Positions 5,358 to 12,073 of a DNA stretch of 12,073 nt are shown one piece after another. The notes below the pieces were generated by a model. It had not been told where the DNA came from. It ran no database searches and was given only the letters and a program-made list of their open reading frames with translations. The DNA comes from an uncultured Bacilli bacterium. Its GTDB lineage: Bacteria; Bacillota_I; Bacilli_A; RF39; UBA660. The stretch's first letter is position 1, and each line of letters starts with the position of its first letter. Location: the NCBI GenBank assembly GCA_934167935.1, contig CAKPMH010000032.1, forward strand, positions 1 to 12,073. Direction: 5' to 3'. A program made the position numbers and the translations under genes.

Positions 5358-6926
5358 ATGAGCTCAACAAAAAAACAAATAAGGAAGTATGGCACATATG
5401 TTGAGAAAAAAGTCATAAATGATAAAAAAAGAAAAATAGTAATTAGTATAAGAAATTTAATGGAAGAAGAAAAATATTCTTTAGCTTTTATAAATATAGA
5501 AAATTATATTAGTGATTATGGTTATGATTGTTATATTATTCATGAATTAGGAAAATATTATGAAATGCAAAATGAATATAACAAAGCTAAAGAATATTTT
5601 AATAAAAATGTTTTAAACAATTGTCAAAATATGTACTATTCATTATATGAAATTGCTAAAATACAAAAAATAGAAGGTAATAATGAAGAAGCAATAAAGA
5701 ATTTAATTAAAATAATTAATTCTAAACATAAAGATAAAAGTCATGCTTACTTAGAATTAGCAAAAAATTATATGGAATTAGAAAAATATAAAGAGGCAGA
5801 ACAAATATTAAAAGATATAATAGAAAAATTTGATAATCCAATAATAAAAGCAGGTGCATATGAATTTTATATAGAAACATTACTTGAAAATAAAAAAATA
5901 GATGAAGTAGAAAAAATAATAAATGAAATGCCTATTAAAATAGATTTAGAATATACAAAAGCAATTATAGAAACACAAAAAGGTAATTTAAAAGAAGCAA
6001 AAAATATTTATACAAACATTTTAAGAAATACTAAAAAAAATCATAAAAAAGCAACATATAATCTGGCTAAAATAGAAATGCAACTATATAATTTTGATTC
6101 AGCTATAAATTTAACTGATGAACTTTTAAAGGAAAAAAAATATCGTTATACAGATTCATTAAGATTAAAAATTGAATGTCTTATTAAAAGTGGTGCATAT
6201 AGTGAAGCTTATTTAGCTATAAATAAACTAGTTAGTATAAGTAATAGTTATATAGATTTTGCAAACTTCTATTATGCTAAAATAGAATTTTATAAAGGAA
6301 ATTATGATGAAGCATTAAACTTATTTAAAATAATAAAAAAAGATAATATAATAATAAAAAGAGAAGCTATTTTTAAAGAAATTTGTATATATATAAAACA
6401 AAATAAATATAATGAAGTATGGGAAAAATATGAAGAATTAAAAAAATATGATTATACTAAAAAATTTGAAAATGAATATGGATTAATAGAAATATATTTA
6501 GGAAAAAAATTGCATAAAAAAATTAATGTAAAAAAAGAAAGATATGTAGAAAAGCAAATGCTAAATTATAGTTATAATAGAGCAATAAAACATATAGAAA
6601 AACATTTAGAATATGATACTAAAAAAGATAATCATACAAAATTTAATGATAATATTGATATAAAAAAAATGTATTCATATGCAGTAGCAAACCTATCAGA
6701 AGAGACATATTCATCAAATAATATATGTGATTCATATATATTAAAATATGAAGGTGTGGGTATAGATGAATCAGGCATTTTAGATTATATTAAAGTAATA
6801 ACACTTCCAAATAGTAAAAAAATAATTACAATATATCCATTTAATAACTATAAAGAAAAAAATAAAAAATCTAAAATAAAAGTTATGTCAAGAATTGACA
6901 AATTTAAACATAAATATAATATGTAA
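5358..6926 (+). CDS. TPR-repeat protein with an unrecognised C-terminal domain, 522 aa
   Basis: A cytoplasmic protein with no signal peptide or membrane segment. After a basic N-terminus (1-30) comes an array of helix-turn-helix TPR units from about 35 to 385. Examples are ELGKYYEMQNEYNKAKEYF (63-81), ELAKNYMELEKYKEAEQIL (133-151), AKIEFYKGNYDEALNLFK (307-324) and a repeat at 208-221. Such arrays scaffold protein contacts. Residues about 400-522 form a different domain: RAIKHIEKH, then helix DIKKMYSYAVANL, then a probable beta stretch with ILDYIKVITLPNSKKIITIY, and a very basic tail. The alternating helix-then-sheet layout recalls small RNase/toxin-like folds, but I cannot identify it. GGTGGTGAT precedes the ATG. 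It follows rnc by 17 bases and ends at a terminator, so it is probably expressed with RNase III. Confidence 0.85.
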   Translation: MSSTKKQIRKYGTYVEKKVINDKKRKIVISIRNLMEEEKYSLAFINIENYISDYGYDCYIIHELGKYYEMQNEYNKAKEYFNKNVLNNCQNMYYSLYEIAKIQKIEGNNEEAIKNLIKIINSKHKDKSHAYLELAKNYMELEKYKEAEQILKDIIEKFDNPIIKAGAYEFYIETLLENKKIDEVEKIINEMPIKIDLEYTKAIIETQKGNLKEAKNIYTNILRNTKKNHKKATYNLAKIEMQLYNFDSAINLTDELLKEKKYRYTDSLRLKIECLIKSGAYSEAYLAINKLVSISNSYIDFANFYYAKIEFYKGNYDEALNLFKIIKKDNIIIKREAIFKEICIYIKQNKYNEVWEKYEELKKYDYTKKFENEYGLIEIYLGKKLHKKINVKKERYVEKQMLNYSYNRAIKHIEKHLEYDTKKDNHTKFNDNIDIKKMYSYAVANLSEETYSSNNICDSYILKYEGVGIDESGILDYIKVITLPNSKKIITIYPFNNYKEKNKKSKIKVMSRIDKFKHKYNM

Positions 6927-6930
6927 AATT

Positions 6931-6960
6931 AAAATGATAATAAATACTATCATTTTTTTT
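6931..6960 (+). terminator. Rho-independent terminator of the rnc unit
   Basis: A 9-bp stem pairs AAAATGATA (6931-6939) with TATCATTTT (6948-6956) around an 8-nt loop. The T run extends to 6960. Confidence 0.8.
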
Positions 6961-6967
6961 ATATATT

Positions 6968-6988
6968 TGATATAATTGTTATGGTGAT
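6968..6988 (+). promoter_or_regulatory. Extended -10 promoter and ribosome site for the rlmN-rpe operon
   Basis: TGATATAAT (6968-6976) is an extended -10 (TGN-TATAAT), which can work without a -35, and none is seen. GGTGAT at 6983-6988 lies three bases before ATG 6992. This is the only promoter I can find for the five-gene operon. Confidence 0.65.
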
Positions 6989-6991
6989 TAT

Positions 6992-8017
6992 ATGAAAAAC
7001 ATATATGATTACACATTAGAAGATTTAGAAAATTATTTTTATAGTATAGGCGAAAAAAAATTTAAAGCAACACAAGTATTTGAATGGCTATATAAAAAAA
7101 GAGTAAAAGACTTTGATTCAATGAGTAATATTAAAATTGGTACAATAAATAAATTAAAAAAAGACTTTTATTTTGGTAAAATAGAAATAATAAAAGAACA
7201 AAAAGATAAAGATGTATATAAATTTTTATTTAGTTTAGAAGATAAAAATAAAGTAGAAGCAGTACTAATGTTTCATGATTATGGTAACAGTTTATGTGTA
7301 TCAACTCAAGTAGGATGCAATATGGCATGCTCATTTTGTGAAAGTGGAAGATTAAAAAAAGTTAGAGATTTACTTACATCAGAAATGGTAATGCAAATAC
7401 TAAAAATAGAAGAAAAGCTAAACCTTAGAATATCACATGTTGTATTAATGGGAATAGGTGAACCTTTTGATAATTATGACAATGTAATAAAATTCATTAA
7501 AATAATAAATTCAGGAAAAGGAATAGATATAGGTGCAAGACATATTACAGTATCAACAAGTGGAGTAGTACCTAAGATAGAAAAATTTATTTCAGATGGT
7601 AATCAAGTAAATTTAGCTGTATCGCTTCATGCACCAAATAATGAAATAAGAAATAAAATAATGAAAATTAATAAAGCATATCCTATAGAAGATCTAATAA
7701 AAGTTTTAAAAAAATATATAAAAATAACAAATAGAAGAGTGACATTTGAATACATATTACTAGATAATGTAAATGATAGTACCGAGTGTGCTATAGAACT
7801 TTCTAATTTGCTTAAGAAAATGAATTGTTATGTAAATTTAATTCCCTATAATGAAACAAGTCATATAGAATATAAAAAAAGTAGTAAAGAAAAAATAATG
7901 AAATTTTATGATACACTTAAAAAAAATAATATTAATGTCACAATAAGAAAAGAATTTGGAAGTAAAGTAGATGCCGCATGCGGACAACTTAGAGCTAATT
8001 ATAAGGAGGAGATTTAA
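6992..8017 (+). CDS. rlmN: 23S rRNA (adenine(2503)-C(2))-methyltransferase RlmN
   Basis: A radical-SAM enzyme that methylates C2 of A2503 in 23S rRNA, tuning the peptidyl-transferase centre; in some bacteria it also acts on tRNA A37. The [4Fe-4S] motif CNMACSFC gives C109, C113 and C116. C102 (LCVSTQVGC) and C330 (DAACGQLR) correspond to the two catalytic cysteines of the E. coli enzyme, with C330 as the methyl carrier. The family EAVLMF, GIGEPFDNYDNV, VSTSGVVPKI, VSLHAPN and FEYILLDNVNDS blocks are intact. The 341-aa length is normal. Cfr is unlikely given the housekeeping context. It is the first gene of the operon, and its stop overlaps the prpC start (TAATG). Confidence 0.95.
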   Translation: MKNIYDYTLEDLENYFYSIGEKKFKATQVFEWLYKKRVKDFDSMSNIKIGTINKLKKDFYFGKIEIIKEQKDKDVYKFLFSLEDKNKVEAVLMFHDYGNSLCVSTQVGCNMACSFCESGRLKKVRDLLTSEMVMQILKIEEKLNLRISHVVLMGIGEPFDNYDNVIKFIKIINSGKGIDIGARHITVSTSGVVPKIEKFISDGNQVNLAVSLHAPNNEIRNKIMKINKAYPIEDLIKVLKKYIKITNRRVTFEYILLDNVNDSTECAIELSNLLKKMNCYVNLIPYNETSHIEYKKSSKEKIMKFYDTLKKNNINVTIRKEFGSKVDAACGQLRANYKEEI

Positions 8018-8763
8018 TGAATTATTACTACCTAACAGATACTGGCAAAATGCGTGATCATAATGAAGATAATGTAATAATAGTAAAAAATAGTAGTGGT
8101 GAAGTATTAATGGCAGTTGCAGATGGAATGGGAGGACATTTATGTGGAGAAGTTGCATCATCAATTGCTATAAAACATATTGCTGAAAGATTTAAAAAAA
8201 TAAGCTCAATAGGTAATAAAACAGATGCAGAAAACTGGATTCAAATGGCAGTAAGTGAAATAAATGCCCTTATATATAAGTATACAGAAGAACACCCAGA
8301 AAGTATGGGAATGGGTACTACATTTGTATGTGCCATAGTAACAAATGAATTTTTACTTTATGGCAATATAGGAGATTCATCAGGATTTGCTATAAAAGGT
8401 GATAAAATTCAAAAAATAACAAATGATCATACATTAGTTAATTTACTTGTCAAATCAGGAGAATTAACAGAAGAAGAAGCCGTAAATCATCCTAAAAAAA
8501 ATGTTTTATTAAAAGCACTTGGAGCAACAAAAGCTGTAGATATGGATATATTTGATGTAGAAACTGATGTAGATGGCGTTTTATTATGTAGTGATGGAAT
8601 GACAAATATGCTAGATAAAGAACAAATAATAAGTGTTTTAAGAGAAAAAACAAGTATTGAAGAAAGATTACAAAAATTAATATATAAATGTAATAACAGA
8701 GGTGGAACTGATAATATATCAGTTGCTTATTTAGAAAAAGGAGTTGAAAAAAATGATAATTAG
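8017..8763 (+). CDS. prpC: PP2C-family Ser/Thr phosphoprotein phosphatase (PrpC/Stp type)
   Basis: A cytoplasmic Mn/Mg-dependent phosphatase that reverses phosphorylation by the kinase encoded next to it. PP2C motifs run in order: TDTGKMRDHNEDN with phosphate-binding R13 and metal ligand D18; VADGMGGHLCGE with D36 and G37; MGTTFVCAIV; GNIGDSSGF; LLCSDGMTNML with D193; and NRGGTDNISV with D232. All metal ligands are present. The usual GDSR is GDSS (S122), a mild departure. The 248-aa length is typical. The ATG overlaps the rlmN stop by one base, with AAGGAGG at 8003-8009. The 3' end overlaps prkC by 11 bases, so the two should be translationally coupled. Confidence 0.94.
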   Translation: MNYYYLTDTGKMRDHNEDNVIIVKNSSGEVLMAVADGMGGHLCGEVASSIAIKHIAERFKKISSIGNKTDAENWIQMAVSEINALIYKYTEEHPESMGMGTTFVCAIVTNEFLLYGNIGDSSGFAIKGDKIQKITNDHTLVNLLVKSGELTEEEAVNHPKKNVLLKALGATKAVDMDIFDVETDVDGVLLCSDGMTNMLDKEQIISVLREKTSIEERLQKLIYKCNNRGGTDNISVAYLEKGVEKNDN

Positions 8764-10546
8764 AGGTCAAAAAATAAATGATCGTTATGAAATAATTAGA
8801 AATATTGGTGAAGGTGGAATGGCAAATGTATATCTTGCCTATGACACTATTTTAAATAGAAAAGTTGCTGTTAAAATACTTAGAGGAGATTTAGCAACTG
8901 ATGAAAAATTTGTAAGAAAATTTCAAAGAGAAGCAAGTGCCGCTAGTAACCTAGATCATCCAAATATTGTTGGAATATATGATGTAGGAGAGGATGATGG
9001 AAATTACTTTATAGTAATGGAATATATTGAGGGTCAAACTTTAAAAAGTTTAATTAAAAGAAGAGGTGCTCTAACGCTTCCAGAAGTTATCGATATTATG
9101 ATGCAACTTACAAGTGGAATAGAACATGCCCATGAAAAAGGAATAATACATAGAGATATAAAGCCTCAAAATGTTTTAATATTAGATGATGGACTTGTTA
9201 AAATAGCTGATTTTGGTATAGCACAAGCTTTAAATAGTAATGAACTTACTCAAACTAATTCAGTAATGGGTTCAGTTCATTATCTTCCACCAGAACAAGC
9301 AAATGGAACAGGTTCAACATATAAATCAGATATATATTCACTTGGTATATTAATGTTTGAATTATTAATTGGAAAAGTTCCATTTAAGGGTGAAAATGCT
9401 GTAGAAATAGCTATAAAACAAATGAAAGATCCAATACCTAGTGTTTGTGAAATTAATAGTGATATTCCACAATCTGTAGAAAATATCATTTTAAAAGCAA
9501 CTGCGAAAAATCCTAAAAATAGATATGATACTGTAGAAGATATGAAATATGATATAAAAACATGCTTAGATGATGATAGGAAAAATGAACCAAAATACAT
9601 ATTTCCTTATCCAGAATTTGAAAAAGATGAAGAAGTAAGTACAAGAACTCGTACTAGAAAAAATGAAAATATAGAAGAAAAAGAAGAAAAAAAGGAAGAA
9701 ATAAAAGAAGAAAAAAAGAGTAATAAAAAAATTTTAATTACATGTATTATTTTAACTCTTTTAGTAGCAGTTATCTTATTCTTTATAGTATTATATCCAA
9801 AAGTTACATCTCCAAAAACTGTTGAAATACCTGATGTTTCTAATATGAGTATAAAAGATGCAACAGATAAATTAGAAAAAATAGGACTTAAAGTAAGTAC
9901 AGAAGATAAAGAAGATTATAGTGAAGATATAAAAGAAGGTAATGTTATAAAAACAAGCCCTAGAGCAGGAAAATCAATTAAAGAAGGAGCAAGTATTACT
10001 TTAGTTGTTTCACTAGGTCAAGAAGGATTTGAAATAGAAAATTATGTTGGACAAAATTATTTAACAGTAAAAGCAATACTTGAAGGTAAAAAAATAACTG
10101 TTGAAACAGAAGAAGAAGAACATACAAAAGATGAAACAAATATAAAAGAAAATATTATTTTAAAACAAGATTTAGAAGAAGGAAAAAAATTAGTCCCTGG
10201 TGATAAAATAGTATTTACAATACCTAAATTTATTGTAAATTACCCTGATTTTGTAAATGAAGTATATAAACTTGAAGAAGTAGAAAAATTCTGTAAAGAA
10301 AATGGAATAACTTTAGTTAAAAAAGAAAAAGAGTCAACAACAGATAAAGATGGAACAATAATATATCAAAGTAGAAAAGCAGGAACTAAAGTAGTAAGTG
10401 GAACAACTCTTACAATAACTGTATCAAAAACACCAACTGTAACAAAAGAACCAGAAAATACTAAAGATAATACAACAACTACAACAACTAGTCCAACAAA
10501 TGAAAACACACAAACTAGTAATAATGAAACAAATAAACAGGAGTAA
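8753..10546 (+). CDS. prkC: Membrane Ser/Thr protein kinase with three PASTA domains (PrkC/StkP type)
   Basis: A sensor kinase that couples cell-wall state to phosphorylation of division, translation and metabolic targets. The N-terminal kinase (about 11-275) has the glycine loop GEGGMANVYLAYD, Lys41 (VAVKIL), Glu60, HRDIKPQN with D135 and N140, DFG with D153, an activation loop with T166 and T168, and LPPEQ. A Lys/Glu-rich juxtamembrane stretch (303-326) leads to one membrane helix (327-348). Outside the cell are three PASTA repeats at about 356-421, 424-492 and 493-559, which bind peptidoglycan fragments in relatives, and a Thr/Asn-rich disordered tail (560-597). A TTG at 8744 is in frame, but GGAG at 8740-8743 abuts it and suits ATG 8753 (9-nt spacing), so 597 aa is preferred. 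It overlaps prpC by 11 bases and ends one base before rsgA. Confidence 0.95.
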   Translation: MIIRGQKINDRYEIIRNIGEGGMANVYLAYDTILNRKVAVKILRGDLATDEKFVRKFQREASAASNLDHPNIVGIYDVGEDDGNYFIVMEYIEGQTLKSLIKRRGALTLPEVIDIMMQLTSGIEHAHEKGIIHRDIKPQNVLILDDGLVKIADFGIAQALNSNELTQTNSVMGSVHYLPPEQANGTGSTYKSDIYSLGILMFELLIGKVPFKGENAVEIAIKQMKDPIPSVCEINSDIPQSVENIILKATAKNPKNRYDTVEDMKYDIKTCLDDDRKNEPKYIFPYPEFEKDEEVSTRTRTRKNENIEEKEEKKEEIKEEKKSNKKILITCIILTLLVAVILFFIVLYPKVTSPKTVEIPDVSNMSIKDATDKLEKIGLKVSTEDKEDYSEDIKEGNVIKTSPRAGKSIKEGASITLVVSLGQEGFEIENYVGQNYLTVKAILEGKKITVETEEEEHTKDETNIKENIILKQDLEEGKKLVPGDKIVFTIPKFIVNYPDFVNEVYKLEEVEKFCKENGITLVKKEKESTTDKDGTIIYQSRKAGTKVVSGTTLTITVSKTPTVTKEPENTKDNTTTTTTSPTNENTQTSNNETNKQE

Positions 10547-10547
10547 T

Positions 10548-11381
10548 ATGCAAGGTAGAATAATAAAATTAATAAGTAATGATTATACTGTTTTAAGTAA
10601 TAATAAAACTTATATATGTAAAAGTAGAGGCTTATTTAGAAATAAAAATATAAAACCATTAGTTGGTGATTTGGTTAGTTTCGATGAAAAAAATAACTAT
10701 ATTTTAGACATATTACCTAGAACTAATAGTTTACTAAGACCTCCAGTATCTAATATAGATCAAGCAATCATAGTATCGAATGTAAAACCAACATTCGATA
10801 CTAATTTATTAGATAAACTATTATGTATTATAGAATTTAATAATGTAAAACCAATTATTTGCTTTACAAAATTAGATCTATTAAATAAAGAAGAATTAAC
10901 TAATATTAATAAATATATAAATTATTATAAAAAAATAGGTTATCAAGTATTTACAAACGATGAAATAGATAAAATTAAATTAATATTTAAAGATAAAATA
11001 ACTGTTTTAACAGGTCAAACAGGAGCAGGAAAATCAACACTTATAAATAAACTAGATAGTAGTTTTAATATAAAAACTGGAGAAATATCTAAAGCACTTG
11101 GTAGAGGACGTCATACAACTAGACATGTTGAATTGCATAAATTATGTGATGGCTTAGTAGCTGATACACCAGGATTTTCTCTTGTTGATTTTAATGGAAT
11201 GACTAAAGAAGATATAAGAGATAATTTTATAGAATTTAATAATTATAGGGAAAAATGCAAATTTAGAGATTGCATCCATAAAAATGAAAAAATATGTGAA
11301 GTAAAAAATAAAGTAGACGATAATGAAATATTAAAATCTAGGTATGATAATTATTTAAATTTTATAGGGAGGAATTTATGA
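10548..11381 (+). CDS. rsgA: Ribosome small subunit-dependent GTPase RsgA (CpgA)
   Basis: A circularly permuted GTPase that binds the 30S subunit late in assembly and checks or releases maturation factors; in Bacillus relatives it is a PrkC target. An N-terminal OB fold (about 1-65) is followed by G4 TKLD (107-110), G1 GQTGAGKST (156-164), G2 in GRGRHTTRHVEL and G3 DTPGF (206-210), the permuted order that defines the family. The zinc knuckle C-x4-C-x-H-x5-C is C237, C242, H244 and C250. Upstream in-frame ATGs reach into prkC. The ATG at 10548 has CAGGAG four bases before it and begins the family-typical MQGRIIKL, giving 277 aa. The stop overlaps the rpe start (ATGA). Confidence 0.95.
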   Translation: MQGRIIKLISNDYTVLSNNKTYICKSRGLFRNKNIKPLVGDLVSFDEKNNYILDILPRTNSLLRPPVSNIDQAIIVSNVKPTFDTNLLDKLLCIIEFNNVKPIICFTKLDLLNKEELTNINKYINYYKKIGYQVFTNDEIDKIKLIFKDKITVLTGQTGAGKSTLINKLDSSFNIKTGEISKALGRGRHTTRHVELHKLCDGLVADTPGFSLVDFNGMTKEDIRDNFIEFNNYREKCKFRDCIHKNEKICEVKNKVDDNEILKSRYDNYLNFIGRNL

Positions 11382-11995
11382 TATCAGTATCAATTTTAGG
11401 AATAAAAGAAAATAAAATAAATAATTATAAAAAAATAGATAATACATCATGTGATCTTATCCATTTAGATGTAATGGATGGACAATTTGTAGAAAATAAA
11501 ATAGATTTTGATTTTAATTATAATTTTAATAAAAAAATTGATATTCATTTAATGGTTAATAATGTTAAAGAATATGTTGAAAAATATAAAATATTAAACC
11601 CATCATATATAACATTTCATATAGAAACAGGTAATACTGATGAATTAATAAAAATAATAAAAGAAAATAATATAAAAGTTGGAATATCAATAAAACCAAA
11701 TACAGACATAAATATTTTAAATAAATATTTACCATATATAGATTTAGTACTTGTGATGAGTGTTGAACCAGGTAAGGGAGGACAAAAATTTATTGAAAAT
11801 TCTACTAATAGAATAAAATATTTAAAAAAATTAAGAGAAGAAAATAATTATAATTATTTAATAGAAGTAGATGGTGGAATAAATATTGATACAATTGATT
11901 TAGTAAGTGATGCCGATATTAAAGTTGTAGGTAGTTATATAACTAGTAGTGATAACTACGAGGAAAAAATAGCAAAATTAAAAAAATCTGAATAA
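11378..11995 (+). CDS. rpe: Ribulose-phosphate 3-epimerase
   Basis: Interconverts ribulose-5-phosphate and xylulose-5-phosphate in the pentose phosphate pathway, using a metal-assisted TIM barrel in the cytoplasm. The active-site set is complete: S5, HLDVMDG with H29 and D31, DIHLM with H57, VLVMSVEPGKGGQKF, EVDGGI with D165, and the phosphate-binding VVGSYI. The 205 aa is slightly below the usual ~215-220 because the N-terminal strand-loop is compact (SVSILGIKENK in place of APSILSADF). It overlaps rsgA by four bases with AGGGAGG upstream. In Bacillus this operon continues into thiN; here two terminators follow instead. Confidence 0.95.
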   Translation: MISVSILGIKENKINNYKKIDNTSCDLIHLDVMDGQFVENKIDFDFNYNFNKKIDIHLMVNNVKEYVEKYKILNPSYITFHIETGNTDELIKIIKENNIKVGISIKPNTDINILNKYLPYIDLVLVMSVEPGKGGQKFIENSTNRIKYLKKLREENNYNYLIEVDGGINIDTIDLVSDADIKVVGSYITSSDNYEEKIAKLKKSE

Positions 11996-12002
11996 GATTT
12001 TT
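11982..12002 (+). terminator. First terminator after rpe
   Basis: AAAAATCT (11982-11989) pairs with AGATTTTT (11995-12002) around GAATA. The loop holds most of the rpe stop codon. It is AT-rich with one G-C pair, so it may be leaky. Confidence 0.6.
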
Positions 12003-12018
12003 CCTAAATTGAAATTTC

Positions 12019-12045
12019 AACCGCACCACAAAGGTGTGGTTTTTT
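12019..12045 (+). terminator. Second, stronger terminator after rpe
   Basis: CCGCACC (12021-12027) pairs with GGTGTGG (12033-12039) with one G-U pair, around ACAAA. Two A-T pairs extend the stem outward, followed by a T run to 12045. The GC-rich stem makes this the likely main end of the operon. Confidence 0.85.
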
Positions 12046-12053
12046 GATACAAT

Positions 12054-12073
12054 AAAAAAGCCCACCCGGCCAG
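12054..12073. other. GC-rich window edge, probable left half of another terminator
   Basis: An A6 run (12054-12059) is followed by GCCCACCC and GGCCAG up to the window end, a local G+C content far above the surroundings. On the minus strand this reads as a G/C-rich arm followed by TTTTTT, as expected for the end of a terminator serving a leftward gene. The other arm would be beyond 12073. Confidence 0.4.

Noticed and set aside
7838..8164. Minus-strand frame across the rlmN-prpC joint
   Set aside because: It is the reverse of conserved RlmN C-terminal and PP2C N-terminal coding sequence, with no promoter or ribosome site.
8492..8770. Minus-strand frame opposite prpC
   Set aside because: It is a low-complexity hydrophobic translation of antisense codons lying over essential PP2C motifs.
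9280..9600. Minus-strand frame opposite the kinase domain
   Set aside because: It overlaps conserved PrkC kinase subdomains and has no start signals or family resemblance.
10500..10547. N-terminal extension of RsgA into prkC
   Set aside because: The extra 16 residues do not resemble the family start, and CAGGAG is correctly spaced for ATG 10548.
1..12073. Mycoplasma-type code (UGA=Trp)
   Set aside because: Trp is TGG throughout, TGA ends yidD and rsgA, and no conserved frame contains an internal TGA.
1..12073. CRISPR array, insertion sequence or prophage
   Set aside because: No spaced direct repeats, transposase, integrase or phage structural motifs were seen. The only mobile-related hint is the DGR-like gene end.

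Overview
The window is very AT-rich DNA from a low-GC Gram-positive bacterium. Arg is written almost only as AGA, and most third codon positions are A or T. TGG is used for Trp and TGA serves as a stop (yidD, rsgA), so the standard bacterial code applies and a UGA=Trp mycoplasma is excluded. The gene order rlmN-prpC-prkC-rsgA-rpe is that of Bacillus-type Firmicutes. A PASTA kinase, which normally senses peptidoglycan, argues for a walled cell. The features fit an uncultured gut member of Bacilli (RF39-like or a relative), but that placement is inference.

Layout. Positions 1-339 are the 3' end of a gene whose last ~160 bases are sharply GC-richer (about 47% against 29% just upstream) and encode a C-type-lectin-like tail typical of diversity-generating retroelement (DGR) variable regions. 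A hairpin terminator follows. Then come a 140-aa orphan (423-845), miaB with a 40-aa downstream ORF (895-2443), a short GDPD-family phosphodiesterase (2479-3081), tRNA-Ser(GCU) (3135-3225), and a 71-aa orphan with an unusual start (3294-3509). A minus-strand pair follows: yidD and a ZnuA-like lipoprotein that has lost its metal ligands (4591-3510). Divergent from it run rnc and a 522-aa TPR protein (4666-6926). The five-gene operon rlmN-prpC-prkC-rsgA-rpe fills 6992-11995 and ends in two tandem terminators. The last 14 bases are GC-rich and look like half of another terminator.

How the genes work together. Much of the window serves RNA and the ribosome: MiaB (tRNA ms2i6A), RNase III (rRNA and dsRNA processing), RlmN (23S m2A2503), RsgA (30S maturation) and a tRNA gene. 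PrpC and PrkC form a reversible Ser/Thr phosphorylation switch at the envelope. YidD and the lipoprotein are envelope-linked. Rpe belongs to the pentose phosphate pathway.

The strongest leads are: (1) the DGR-like hypervariable gene end at 1-339; (2) a compact start module, TATAAT, then 5-7 nt, GGTGAT, then 3-4 nt, ATG, in front of five separate transcription units, implying 5' leaders of only about 9-11 nt that begin inside the Shine-Dalgarno sequence; (3) an apparently leaderless yidD promoter whose -35 overlaps the rnc -35; (4) the metal-ligand-less ZnuA-like lipoprotein; (5) the TPR protein next to rnc with an unrecognised C-terminal domain. No reverse transcriptase, CRISPR array, insertion sequence or phage module is visible.
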